Part shown: positions 16,968-24,790 of the stretch, one piece after another
Layout: the number at the start of each line of letters is the position of its first letter
Position numbering within the stretch: the first letter of the stretch is position 1
From: Bacillota bacterium
Lineage (GTDB): Bacteria > Bacillota > Clostridia > Oscillospirales > Acutalibacteraceae
Assembly (NCBI GenBank): GCA_023418995.1
Contig: JAEZYP010000068.1
Span: forward strand, 47,948-111,947
DNA: 64,000 nt
Direction of reading: 5' to 3'
Notes under the pieces: model-generated
Databases searched by the model: none
Told to the model about the DNA's origin: nothing
Seen by the model: the letters and a program-made list of their open reading frames with translations, nothing else
Made by a program: the position numbers and the translations under genes

Positions 16968-17485
16968 AAATGCAGCAGATGAGTTACAAGGACTATGTAT
17001 GGCCATTAAACCCGGAAAAAATTCAAATTGAACACGCAAGGAATATCCGGAAAATTCCCATCCCGTTTTCCGGGAGTGTTTTACAGGATCTGGGCTGTGA
17101 ACATCGGGTGATTACGGGAAAGGGAGAGTTTATCGGAAGCACCTGTTTAGCGGAATTCAACCGGTTGGCGGCCGTGTTTGCCGGGGAGGGCTGCGGCACA
17201 CTCCGTTTGCCGGGAACCGTGCCGTTTCCGGCGATATTTGTCTCGCTGAAAATGGTCGGAGAAGCCAGACCGGACTGTGTATCCTATGAATTTACATTTT
17301 TGGAGGAGAGCGGCTCGGTGGAAAGCGGGGCGATAAACGGAGGGATTTACCTTTGCGGGGGCGGAGAGAGCCTTTGGAGCTTAGCGAATCTATATCACAC
17401 GACCGTGGATACGCTGAAATCGCTGAATCCCCTGATTGAGTGGCCAAATTGCCTTGAGACCGGACAAAAGGTGGTGCTTCCGTGA
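16964..17485 (+). CDS. LysM-domain baseplate hub protein (XkdP/gpX-like)
   Basis: 173 residues. A C-terminal LysM domain (about 126-173: GGGESLWSLANLYHT, LKSLNPLIEWPNCLETGQKV) follows an N-terminal beta-rich domain (KIPIPFSGSVLQDLG, GEFIGSTCLAEFNRL). In contractile-tail phages such proteins sit between tail tube and baseplate hub. Here the gene directly follows head-connector genes. It overlaps the XkdQ-like gene by four bases. Confidence 0.75.
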   Translation: MKMQQMSYKDYVWPLNPEKIQIEHARNIRKIPIPFSGSVLQDLGCEHRVITGKGEFIGSTCLAEFNRLAAVFAGEGCGTLRLPGTVPFPAIFVSLKMVGEARPDCVSYEFTFLEESGSVESGAINGGIYLCGGGESLWSLANLYHTTVDTLKSLNPLIEWPNCLETGQKVVLP

Positions 17486-18381
17486 AATATGTCGGAATTA
17501 CACCGGATGGAGAGAGGGTTCTTCTGCCAAAACCGGCTTCTATGAAGCTGAACCGTTCGGAGGACGCGCCGGCGGATGGGTTTTCGGGCGTGTTTCCTCT
17601 GGCTCAAAGCGGCATATGCCTTACGCAGCTCCAAATTTTCGACGCCAACGAGGCGCTCTGCTTTGACGGTATTGTGGATGACCGGACGGAGCAGTGCGGC
17701 GAAGGCAGGTTCCTGACGATTGCCGCACGAAGCCGCGCCGCCCTTTTGCTGGATAACGAGGCGATTCCGCAGAATTACTGCATGCCGTCGCTTGAAACGG
17801 TTTTTCAGCGCCATATCCAGCCATACGGGTTTACGGGCTATGAAGGAAATACGCGGATATTTCCCGGGAAACTGGAGGTGACCAAGGGGATGAGCGAGTG
17901 GCAGGCTGCAGAGACCTTTTGCGCAGAGTTTTTAAAAGTACATCCCAGGATTTCGGGAGGAAGGTTTATCGCTTCGGATACTTTGCCGGAGGGGATGCTC
18001 CTGTTCGACCGGGAACGTGGAATTCCTTATTCTGCTGTTTCCGTAAGGAATAAGTACTGTAGTTTATACTCCGAGCTTTTCGCAAAGAACGGAAACGGAT
18101 ATTCCCCTGCAGCCCGGGACAAAGCGGCTCTTGCTCTCGGGGTTGCACGCAGGCGCCTGCTTGCGAAGGGGATGGATGCCGACGCACTGATTCGATCCGC
18201 ATGCAAAAAAGCGTTTTCCGTAACTGTGACCTGCCCCGGGGAGGTGCCGGGAGAATTGAGGATGAAGGCGGTTATAAATGATAAGGCGCTGTCAATTCCA
18301 GAAAATCTATGCGTTTCGGAAGTTGACTACGCCTTGAATTCGGAAGGGGAAACTACCCGATTTGTTTTAAGGAGTGTGTAA
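17482..18381 (+). CDS. Baseplate hub protein, XkdQ/gpD-like
   Basis: 299 residues from a GTG overlapping the LysM gene. Resembles late-control D/XkdQ hub proteins, which form the trimeric ring on which the spike sits: RSRAALLLDNEAIPQNY, a core with KLEVTKGMSEWQAAETFCAEF, and a C-terminal MKAVINDKALSIPENLCVSEVDY-type beta region. No lysozyme or peptidase domain is seen. Confidence 0.7.
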   Translation: MKYVGITPDGERVLLPKPASMKLNRSEDAPADGFSGVFPLAQSGICLTQLQIFDANEALCFDGIVDDRTEQCGEGRFLTIAARSRAALLLDNEAIPQNYCMPSLETVFQRHIQPYGFTGYEGNTRIFPGKLEVTKGMSEWQAAETFCAEFLKVHPRISGGRFIASDTLPEGMLLFDRERGIPYSAVSVRNKYCSLYSELFAKNGNGYSPAARDKAALALGVARRRLLAKGMDADALIRSACKKAFSVTVTCPGEVPGELRMKAVINDKALSIPENLCVSEVDYALNSEGETTRFVLRSV

Positions 18382-18383
18382 GA

Positions 18384-18719
18384 ATGTGGATTTCAAGGAA
18401 AGTTGGGGCGATAGAAAAAACGCCCGCGGCGGAGCTGGCTGAGATAACCGGAAGCTCGGTTATGCAGGGGGAAAATGATTACCGCGGGGTGCCGTTCTGT
18501 GTGCCCTGGGGAGTTGCCTATCAGCCTCCGAATACCACACAGGCGGTGGTTGTTTCAACAAGGCAGGGCAATGTCTGCCTTGGGGTTCTGCCGGACGGGA
18601 AGGTATTACAGACCGGGGAGCTGATGCTGTATTCGGCGGGCGGTGCGGAAATCTATTTAAAGAACAGCGGGGAAGTCGTCATCAACGGACAGGTCTTCGC
18701 CGCAAAGCTGGAGGGATAG
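18384..18719 (+). CDS. Baseplate spike-like protein (gpV/gp45-like OB-fold)
   Basis: 111 residues, starting two bases after the XkdQ-like stop. A mid OB-like segment (DYRGVPFCVPWGVAYQPP) and a C-terminal run of short beta repeats (EIYLKNSGEVVINGQ) match the spike proteins gpV/Mu gp45, whose C-terminal beta helix pierces the target surface. It is short, so the needle would be small. Confidence 0.6.
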   Translation: MWISRKVGAIEKTPAAELAEITGSSVMQGENDYRGVPFCVPWGVAYQPPNTTQAVVVSTRQGNVCLGVLPDGKVLQTGELMLYSAGGAEIYLKNSGEVVINGQVFAAKLEG

Positions 18720-18720
18720 C

Positions 18721-19083
18721 ATGGATACAGGATTGGCCAACGGGGATTTTTCTCCGGGCTCAAACGGAAGGCCGGAAACGATTGACGGAACGCGTGCCTT
18801 GTTTCAGCAGGCAATGATTCGCCTGAATGTGCCGTTCGGCAGTTTTGCCTTTGACCCTTCTCTTGGCAGTAAGCTGTATATGCTGAAACCGGGCGACGCG
18901 GATTTCAGGGAGAAGGCGGCGGTTCTGGCACAGGAAACGCTTCGGTTGCTGCCGGGGCTTTCGGTGGAAGGGGTACGGCTTTCTGACACAACACCCGGCG
19001 TGGCGGTTTTTAAGCTTCGCTGCGGAGAAAATACCGCGGAAATTGAGGTGAATTTATCATGTACCGATACGATGAAATCTTAA
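18721..19083 (+). CDS. Baseplate wedge protein, gp25/XkdS-like
   Basis: 120 residues, beginning two bases after the previous stop. It has the gp25/gpW-type core: GTRALFQQAMIRLNVPFGSF, an EAR-like region and a final VAVFKLRCGENTAEIEVNL strand. In contractile tails this family starts sheath assembly at the baseplate, so its retention without a recognisable sheath gene is striking. It overlaps baseplate J by 25 bases. Confidence 0.7.
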   Translation: MDTGLANGDFSPGSNGRPETIDGTRALFQQAMIRLNVPFGSFAFDPSLGSKLYMLKPGDADFREKAAVLAQETLRLLPGLSVEGVRLSDTTPGVAVFKLRCGENTAEIEVNLSCTDTMKS

Positions 19084-20132
19084 CGCGAATGACGGAAAAG
19101 TTTCAGTCGCTTGCCGGATACTCCCCGGATGACGCATCCGATATCGGAATCCGGATGAAGGTGCTTGCAGGCGAGGTGTATTCTATTTGCAGCGCTGTCG
19201 ACTGGCTGAAAAGTCAGACCTTTGCACAGAGCGCCCAGGGCGAGCCTCTTGATCTGCGCGCACAGGAGAGGGGGATTACACGGAAGCAGCCGGTGGCGGC
19301 AAACGGAACACTGGTGTTTTCGCGGAGCACGCCGCTCTGGTACAGCGCGGGAATCCCGCTTGGAACCGTATGCTCCACGTCAGGCGACAATCCGGTTCGC
19401 TACGTTACAACGCGTGAGGCCATAATTCAGCAAGGGGAGCTGAGCGTTGCGGTGCCTGCGAAAGCGGAGCAGGGTGGAAAAAGAGGGAATACGGAGCCTG
19501 GGACTGTTACGGTGATGGTTACGCCGCCTTCGGGCATGGAAAGCGTGAGCAACCCTTTCCGGTTTATCGGCGGAGAGGACGCGGAAAGTGACGGAGAGCT
19601 GCGCAGCAGGCTGATGCTGAGCTACGCGAACATATCCAACGGGACCAATGCGGCGTTCTACCGGGAATGCGCGCTGAAATACGACGGTGTTCATTCCGTG
19701 GGCGTTATTCCCCGGGAAAACGGCGCCGGTACCGTCAGTCTGTATTTGGGCGGCAGGGGAGCAGCTCCCTCCGAGGAAACCGTTCTGCGGGTTCAGGAGG
19801 ACATCAGCCGGCTGCGTGAGATCAATGTTACGGTAAAGGTCCAGGCGGCGCAGACAGTCCCCGTGGATATTGGGCTGGCGGTAACGCCTGGCGAAAACAT
19901 TCCCGAAAGCGATGTCTTTGAGGCATGCGGACAGGTGGTCCGGGATTATTTCAGCGCGCTCTCCGTCGGGGAGCCGGTGATTCTTTCCGCGCTGGGGGTA
20001 GCGGTCTTTTCCACCGGAAAGATCAAAAATTATATCTTTACCGGCTCAGATGTTCGGGACAGGACAATGAGCGTGAACCAGCTCGCGGTTTGTGGGTCGG
20101 TAACCGTAGCGTATTATGGAGGGGTCGCATGA
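19059..20132 (+). CDS. Baseplate J-family protein (XkdT-like)
   Basis: 357 residues with the Baseplate_J architecture: N-terminal DIGIRMKVLAGEVYSICSA, middle GEDAESDGELRSRLMLSYAN and C-terminal beta-sandwiches with INVTVKVQAAQTVPVDIGLA. It forms the wedge arms of the baseplate. It overlaps both neighbours by a few bases, so translation is coupled across the baseplate genes. Full length for the family. Confidence 0.85.
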   Translation: MYRYDEILTRMTEKFQSLAGYSPDDASDIGIRMKVLAGEVYSICSAVDWLKSQTFAQSAQGEPLDLRAQERGITRKQPVAANGTLVFSRSTPLWYSAGIPLGTVCSTSGDNPVRYVTTREAIIQQGELSVAVPAKAEQGGKRGNTEPGTVTVMVTPPSGMESVSNPFRFIGGEDAESDGELRSRLMLSYANISNGTNAAFYRECALKYDGVHSVGVIPRENGAGTVSLYLGGRGAAPSEETVLRVQEDISRLREINVTVKVQAAQTVPVDIGLAVTPGENIPESDVFEACGQVVRDYFSALSVGEPVILSALGVAVFSTGKIKNYIFTGSDVRDRTMSVNQLAVCGSVTVAYYGGVA

Positions 20133-20713
20133 GGAACGCACTGGATTCTATGCGGTCGGCATTAAAGCCGCTTCGAATTTATTCGCTGGAACCGTCCACG
20201 GTGGTCGACTGGGAATTGCAGGCCTACGCGGCTGGATTAGAGATGGCATATGAGCTGATTTCGGAGCTGAAAGCTGAAAGTTTTGTTTTAACCGCTTCGG
20301 ACTATGGGCTGGCAGGCCGGGAAAAACAGTTTGGCATGGGCGGACAGGGCACGCCTCAAGACAGGCGTGCCGCAGTTTTAAAGCTGGGAGCGGTCACGCC
20401 AAACAACTTTACCAAAGCTGATATGGAGCAAATTCTTGAAATTGCCGGGTTAAACTCGGAAATTCTTGAAAATCCTGCGGCGAATACGCTTTATATCAAC
20501 TGCCTGACAGAGAACGCGGATGAAACAGCCCGGAGGGTGGCAAAAAAAGCTGCCAATATGTTCCTGCCGGCCCATCTGGGCGCGGAGCTGGATTTTCGCA
20601 GTATTTCATGGAACAATATCGATCAGAAGGACGAGTCGTTTGATACGCTTGACGGGATGGAATTAACCTGGGATCTGATTGATCATTATGAGGACGGATT
20701 GTATGTAATATAA
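20129..20713 (+). CDS. Tail protein, XkdU/DUF2313-like
   Basis: 194 residues from the ATG at 20129, overlapping the baseplate J stop by four bases; the longer open frame upstream is antigenically unrelated shadow coding and is discarded. It resembles YmfQ/XkdU proteins (P2 gpI neighbourhood): YSLEPSTVVDWELQAYAAGLE, split by helices, and a C-terminal LDFRSISWNNIDQKDESFD. Such proteins join wedge to fibre. Confidence 0.65.
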   Translation: MRNALDSMRSALKPLRIYSLEPSTVVDWELQAYAAGLEMAYELISELKAESFVLTASDYGLAGREKQFGMGGQGTPQDRRAAVLKLGAVTPNNFTKADMEQILEIAGLNSEILENPAANTLYINCLTENADETARRVAKKAANMFLPAHLGAELDFRSISWNNIDQKDESFDTLDGMELTWDLIDHYEDGLYVI

Positions 20714-20724
20714 AGGAGGAAATC

Positions 20725-21195
20725 ATGCCGACAAACCATAAAACCGGTCTTGGTCTGAACAGCTGGATGGGTACGGATAAACCAAAGCGCAGCGATTTCG
20801 TGGAGGACAATATGCTTTTGGATACGCTTTTGACGACGCATTTCAACGATAAGTCCGCTCACCTTTCCGTTGCGGACCGGACACTTTTGGAGCAGGGCGT
20901 CGCGGTGGGAACTTACACGGGAAACGGGCAGACGAGTCAGGAGATTACGCTGCCTTTTGAAGCAAGGGTGGTAATTGTTCTACTGCCGCAGAAGCCATCC
21001 ATTTTATATAAAACGAGTGCAGGATACACGGAGAATGATTTTGGCGTTGCGACTGCCTCGGGCAGTACACTCGGCGTAACGCTGCAGCAGGCGAAGCTGA
21101 CGGTAAGCCAGACCCAGTCGGCCCCCGCATCGGGCGGTATTCTGAATAATTTAAACAGCGCTTCTAGAGAATATGTGTACATAGCGTTCCGATAA
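20725..21195 (+). CDS. Short tail fibre-like protein
   Basis: 156 residues behind AAAGGAGGAAATC. The N-terminal part (GLNSWMGTDKPKRSDFVEDN) resembles the baseplate-attaching start of Firmicute phage fibres. The rest (GTYTGNGQTSQEITLPF, then SAGYTENDFGVATASG) is beta-rich, like the tip domains of such fibres. It is the last gene of the cluster; no chaperone, holin or endolysin gene follows before hflX. Confidence 0.65.
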   Translation: MPTNHKTGLGLNSWMGTDKPKRSDFVEDNMLLDTLLTTHFNDKSAHLSVADRTLLEQGVAVGTYTGNGQTSQEITLPFEARVVIVLLPQKPSILYKTSAGYTENDFGVATASGSTLGVTLQQAKLTVSQTQSAPASGGILNNLNSASREYVYIAFR

Positions 21196-21257
21196 TTGCA
21201 ATATTATAGGGAATGCGGTAATATATGAATTGATTTAGGAGTTTAGGGGAAGAGGAG

Positions 21258-22517
21258 ATGAGCGGACTGGAATTGCATGAAAACGAAATTACACCCGAGC
21301 GTGCGCTTCTGGTGGAGGTTGACACCGGGGAATACGATGCCGAGGCTTCTTTGGCGGAGCTTTATGAACTGGCGAGGAGCGCGGGAGCGGAACCCTTCGG
21401 TGCCATTACGCAAAAGCGACCGACACAGGATAGCGCAACCTGTGTCGGTTCCGGCATGATGACGGAGATACGCGATTACTGCGTGAAATATCAGATCGAC
21501 CTGCTTGTCTTCGACTGCGAGCTTTCGCCCACTCAGCTGCGAAACATCGAGGAAATCAGCAAAGTACGTGTGATTGACCGCACAATGCTGATACTGGACA
21601 TTTTTGCCCAGCGGGCGAGAAGCAAAGAGGGCAAGCTGCAGGTCGAGCTTGCCCAGTTGAAATATATGATGCCGCGGCTCGCGGGAAGAGGAACGGCGCT
21701 TTCCCGGCTTGGCGGCGGCATTGGAACGCGCGGCCCGGGTGAAAGCAAGCTGGAATCGGACCGGCGTCATATCCGCAGAAGAATCGAGTCGTTGAAGGAG
21801 CAACTTGAGGTTGTGGAGCACCATCGGAGCCAAATTAACCGAAGGCGGCAGAAAGATGGCATAATCACGGTTGCTCTGGTCGGCTATACAAATGCCGGGA
21901 AATCTACGCTGATGAACTGTCTCACGCAAGCCGGCGTTCTGGCGCAGAATATGCTGTTCGCAACGCTTGACCCGACCGCCAGGGCGCTGAAGCTGCCCAA
22001 CGGAACAACTGTGATGCTGATCGATACCGTCGGATTCGTCCGAAGGCTACCCCATCATCTGGTTCAAGCGTTTCGATCGACGCTGGAGCAGGCGGCGACG
22101 GCCGATATTATTTTGAATATCTGTGACGCGTCAAGCCCCGAGGCTCAGGTGCATCTGGATGTAACCAGAAACCTCCTTGCAGAGCTGGGATGTCAGGGGC
22201 GCCCGATTATTCCTGTGTTTAACAAATGCGATGTGCTTTCTTCCCCGAGTATCATACCTCTTATTGGAAGCGCGGTTCGAATCAGCGCAACAAACGGGGC
22301 CGGAATTGACCGCTTGCTGCGTGTAATTGAGGAGAACCTGCCGGTAAAAACGAGGAAGGTGACGCTGATGCTCCCCTTCGCCAAGAGCGGGGTTGCGGCG
22401 AAGATTCGCAAGGACGGGGTGGTGGAAAACGAAGAATACACAGCTTCCGGACTTTCGCTTACCGCACAGATTCCTCCGGCGGTTTATGATATGGTCAAGG
22501 AATATATTGTGGAATAA
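21258..22517 (+). CDS. hflX: GTPase HflX (ribosome-associated)
   Basis: 419 residues. The N-terminal HflX domain (GSGMMTEIRDYC, LSPTQLRNIEE, RGPGESKLE) precedes the G domain with G1 GYTNAGKST, G3 DTVGFV and G4 NKCD. HflX binds the 50S subunit and splits stalled ribosomes after heat or antibiotic stress (established for the family). GAAGAGGAG lies before the ATG. Single gene with its own terminator; it marks the return to core chromosome after the phage-like block. Confidence 0.95.
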   Translation: MSGLELHENEITPERALLVEVDTGEYDAEASLAELYELARSAGAEPFGAITQKRPTQDSATCVGSGMMTEIRDYCVKYQIDLLVFDCELSPTQLRNIEEISKVRVIDRTMLILDIFAQRARSKEGKLQVELAQLKYMMPRLAGRGTALSRLGGGIGTRGPGESKLESDRRHIRRRIESLKEQLEVVEHHRSQINRRRQKDGIITVALVGYTNAGKSTLMNCLTQAGVLAQNMLFATLDPTARALKLPNGTTVMLIDTVGFVRRLPHHLVQAFRSTLEQAATADIILNICDASSPEAQVHLDVTRNLLAELGCQGRPIIPVFNKCDVLSSPSIIPLIGSAVRISATNGAGIDRLLRVIEENLPVKTRKVTLMLPFAKSGVAAKIRKDGVVENEEYTASGLSLTAQIPPAVYDMVKEYIVE

Positions 22518-22632
22518 AGCCATTGCGCGAACGCAACTGGTTTTACGTGAAGATGATACTTTAACAGGCCTTTGTCGGAGAAAGGAAGTCTTCATATGAG
22601 GAAAACGATCTGCTTTACTAATATCAAGAAGC

Positions 22633-22663
22633 AAAAAAGCAAGGGCTGAGCCCTTGCTTTTTT
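22633..22663 (+). terminator. Rho-independent terminator after hflX
   Basis: GCAAGGGCT paired with AGCCCTTGC, flanked by six A on the left and a T run on the right. It lies about 115 bases after the hflX stop and can work in both directions. Confidence 0.85.
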
Positions 22664-22706
22664 GCTTAGAACGGAACATAGGATTGAGGAAAATAAAAAA
22701 ATAGGC

Positions 22707-22871
22707 TTAATCATTGTTAAAGATAAAGTGATCACAAATCTTGGAATCACTCTTCTTGGTTTTGATGCGGGGATAGATGCAGTGACCCAATGGCGTCTCC
22801 TGGTATTTCTTCCCCAGCTTGATATAGTGCTTTACATAATATTTGCAGTGAATGCAATTATATTGGTTCAT
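22707..22871 (-). CDS. Small cysteine-rich (zinc-ribbon-like) protein, 54 residues
   Basis: An ORF below the usual size cut-off: ATG at 22871, TAA at 22707, behind AAGGTGAAAAGG. The protein has cysteines at 6, 9, 31 and 46 in the contexts NCIHCKYYV, GHCIY and ICDHF, which suggests one bound metal ion. The start region, the cysteine spacing and the coding character argue against chance. It ends 43 bases from the hflX terminator. Function not known. The plus-strand ORF across it starts inside a terminator and was rejected. Confidence 0.65.
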   Translation of the reverse strand: MNQYNCIHCKYYVKHYIKLGKKYQETPLGHCIYPRIKTKKSDSKICDHFIFNND

Positions 22872-23086
22872 CCTTTTCACCTTATAGTTTTAGTTCAAAA
22901 GCGGCAGGAAAAGACCGCCCCGATGAAAGGACTGCTTCCTATTGTTCTATATCGGTATTTCAATTCAGAAATTTACTCCATTTTTAAAATTTGTTTACAA
23001 CGATAAAATATATCCGCTTTTAGACGTCTTTCTGTAATATTTTGCTAAATCAATAATACTATAAGCACGATGCACGGAAAATCATA

Positions 23087-23356
23087 TTACTTGTGCAATT
23101 CAAAGCAGGCCGCTTCATAATCGTTACGGCTTACGTAAATGTAATACATACAGTTGAAATCCATGTTTTCGGCAGACGGTACGAAACTGGTTACCGAAGG
23201 CGACCGGCCGATAATTTGCCTCAATTGATTACGGTTAACCGTGCGGCACGTATTTTTGATATGGTTCTGCGAGAGGACTTCCCGAGCTTTGCAGAAATCC
23301 TGAAAGGAGGAATTTACAAAAACTTCTTTACGGTTCCACGGCAGCAATATGACCAC
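23087..23356 (-). CDS. Conserved small protein, DUF2007-like flavour
   Basis: 89 residues. The pattern SFQDFCKAREVLSQNHI, a middle VNR, and a C-terminal MYYIYVSRNDYEAACFEL has the beta-alpha-beta look of small signal-transducing proteins that occur singly in Clostridia. The GTG at 23356 overlaps the end of the DUF975 gene by 29 bases. A TTG nine bases further in (23347) fits the GAGG ribosome binding site better. Function unknown; co-translation with the DUF975 membrane protein is likely. Confidence 0.6.
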   Translation of the reverse strand: MVILLPWNRKEVFVNSSFQDFCKAREVLSQNHIKNTCRTVNRNQLRQIIGRSPSVTSFVPSAENMDFNCMYYIYVSRNDYEAACFELHK

Positions 23357-24035
23357 CTCGTTTCATAGAATCGTTTGCTTCGCAAGCAGAGCTGTCACGC
23401 AGAGAGAGATACAGTTCCGCTTTGGTTGCCTCATAATAGGGGGTTACAAACAGGACGCCGACCATCAGGCAAAGCATTCCAACTAAAAATAATCCCAAAA
23501 AGGATAAATCGAGACCCAGGATACGGACTTTCTGACCCTGTGTCATGCGCGCGCTGAGCGCCCGGGCATCGGTACCCTTCAGGTTGGGGTTCTCACTGAG
23601 CAGATAGGGAACCATGCTGTACTTATAACCAACGACAATGCCGGGAATAAAAAATAAAAAAGACCAAAGCAGAATAATAATCGTGGTTGTAAGCTGAGCA
23701 AGCAAGATGTTTTTATAGCTGTTCCGAAAGCCATAAAACATATTACCGAATCGGGTTTCGCTGAAATGGTTTTGGAGAAAAAAGTGCTTTTTTCCCACTT
23801 CAATAATGTTCCCGACCAATATTGGCAGGAGGGTAAAAAAAACAAGGAGCAACCAAAGCCACTGATCCAGCAGACGCTGAAAATCCTTTGAAATATAGAT
23901 ACTGTCACGAAGATTAAGGAAAGAAGAAATATTTAGACCGAGAATGACCGCTAATGATGTAACGCAAAATGATATCCAGTAGGTTCCGTGAAGAGATTCT
24001 TCTGCTTTATTCTTCAAATCAGCTCTAGTCCACAT
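23328..24035 (-). CDS. DUF975 family integral membrane protein
   Basis: 235 residues, AAGGGG ribosome binding site before the ATG. Starts MWTRADLKNKAEESL, the usual DUF975 N-terminus, with about five hydrophobic segments and the family core LLWSFLFFIPGIVVGYKYSM followed by LLSENPNLKG. Function of the family is not established. The gene is transcribed towards the small DUF2007-like gene, which it overlaps. Confidence 0.85.
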   Translation of the reverse strand: MWTRADLKNKAEESLHGTYWISFCVTSLAVILGLNISSFLNLRDSIYISKDFQRLLDQWLWLLLVFFTLLPILVGNIIEVGKKHFFLQNHFSETRFGNMFYGFRNSYKNILLAQLTTTIIILLWSFLFFIPGIVVGYKYSMVPYLLSENPNLKGTDARALSARMTQGQKVRILGLDLSFLGLFLVGMLCLMVGVLFVTPYYEATKAELYLSLRDSSACEANDSMKRGGHIAAVEP

Positions 24036-24094
24036 AAAGCTACCCCTTGCAAAGTTATTTCGCTGAGAAAAAATAATTTTATGATAAGCTATGC

Positions 24095-24598
24095 TCAGCC
24101 TTTTTTCAGTACCTTGACGATATCACCGATAAACATTTTGTGGTAATCCTTCTCCGGGTAGAATTCAGAATCCACCGATTGGTCGGTAAAGCAGGCCGGG
24201 TCGATTTTTTGCCCGTGCGTTTTGCGGCAAAGAAATACAAGCTCTGCTTCCGCGAAATACGGCGCTTCCTCCCCGTAAACCGGAGTCAGTCCGCTCTCCT
24301 TGATTTTATCGGAGTCCCGCCCGGAATGGCTGCCGCAGAAGGCTAGTGCTTTGCGGTTGCCGGAACCGAAGAAACAGAGCGAATAGAAATCTTCTTTTTC
24401 TAAAAACTCAAGGGTATAGCGCTGCGGGCGAATAAAAATAAAAGAAACGTATCTGTTCCAAAGGGAGCCAAGACCGCCCCAGCTTGCCGTCATGGTATTG
24501 CATTTCTGCTGGTTGCCGGCAGTAATCAGCATCCATTCCTTATCAATTTTTATAAAAGGGTTGAAGTTTAACTCAGCAATGTTAATTTCCTGAAACAT
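24095..24598 (-). CDS. Flavin reductase-like FMN-binding protein
   Basis: 167 residues with GGAGGTATTTTT before the ATG. It has the split-barrel flavin-reductase pattern: a KEWMLITAGN strand, NTMTASWGGLGSLWN near the flavin phosphate, and FIFIRPQRYTLEFL. Such proteins use NAD(P)H and FMN or act as flavoredoxins. No partner oxygenase or rubredoxin gene is adjacent, so substrate is unknown. Confidence 0.8.
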   Translation of the reverse strand: MFQEINIAELNFNPFIKIDKEWMLITAGNQQKCNTMTASWGGLGSLWNRYVSFIFIRPQRYTLEFLEKEDFYSLCFFGSGNRKALAFCGSHSGRDSDKIKESGLTPVYGEEAPYFAEAELVFLCRKTHGQKIDPACFTDQSVDSEFYPEKDYHKMFIGDIVKVLKKG

Positions 24599-24709
24599 AA
24601 AAATACCTCCAGTCAGAGCTGTTTGTTTAATTCTATATTACCACATTTAGGTATATCATACAACGGGTTAACCAATAATTTAGAATAAATTTATATAATA
24701 AAGACATAA

Positions 24710-24723
24710 TGAATAATTATACA
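24710..24723. promoter_or_regulatory. ARG box (ArgR/AhrC operator) before argG
   Basis: TGAATAATTATACA matches the ARG box consensus TGAATWWWWATTCA with one mismatch and is extended by AT on both sides. It lies nine bases upstream of the argG -35 box. A weaker second copy (AGAATAAATTTATA) is visible at about 24682-24695; ArgR-type hexamers normally bind paired boxes. argR itself is not in the window. Confidence 0.7.
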
Positions 24724-24731
24724 TTTACCCC

Positions 24732-24759
24732 TTGATTTTCTGCATAAACGGTGTATAAT
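24732..24759 (+). promoter_or_regulatory. Promoter of the arginine operon
   Basis: TTGATT (24732-24737), 16 bases, perfect TATAAT (24754-24759), 31 bases ahead of the argG ATG. The ARG box lies just upstream. Confidence 0.7.
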
Positions 24760-24790
24760 AAAACATATAAAAGAAAACGGAGGTCTGGAT

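Larger units (their letters stand above)
10708..21195 (+). mobile_element. Compact phage-derived structural gene cluster, possibly domesticated
   Basis: Sixteen consecutive plus-strand genes, most overlapping or a few bases apart, in phage morphogenesis order: terminase small and large, portal, prohead protease, decoration, capsid, two connector-like genes, a 30-residue ORF, LysM hub protein, XkdQ-like, gpV-like, gp25/XkdS-like, baseplate J, XkdU-like and a fibre. No frameshift was seen. No integrase, repressor, replication, holin/lysin, sheath, tube, tape measure or tail chaperone gene was recognised, and there is no tRNA or att-like repeat at the ends. Base composition looks like the chromosomal neighbours. 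It could be a reduced prophage, a gene-transfer-agent-like particle or another domesticated particle. Confidence 0.75.

Noticed and set aside
22662..23006. Plus-strand 114-residue hydrophobic ORF after hflX
   Set aside because: It starts inside the hflX terminator without a ribosome binding site. The minus strand carries a much better 54-residue gene with a ribosome binding site and patterned cysteines.
23093..23368. Plus-strand 91-residue ORF
   Set aside because: Mirror of the minus-strand 89-residue gene, which has conserved-looking sequence and is coupled to the DUF975 gene.
24599..24790. T-box leader before argG
   Set aside because: No T-box sequence or antiterminator; the promoter lies only 31 bases before the start codon. 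ARG boxes explain regulation better.
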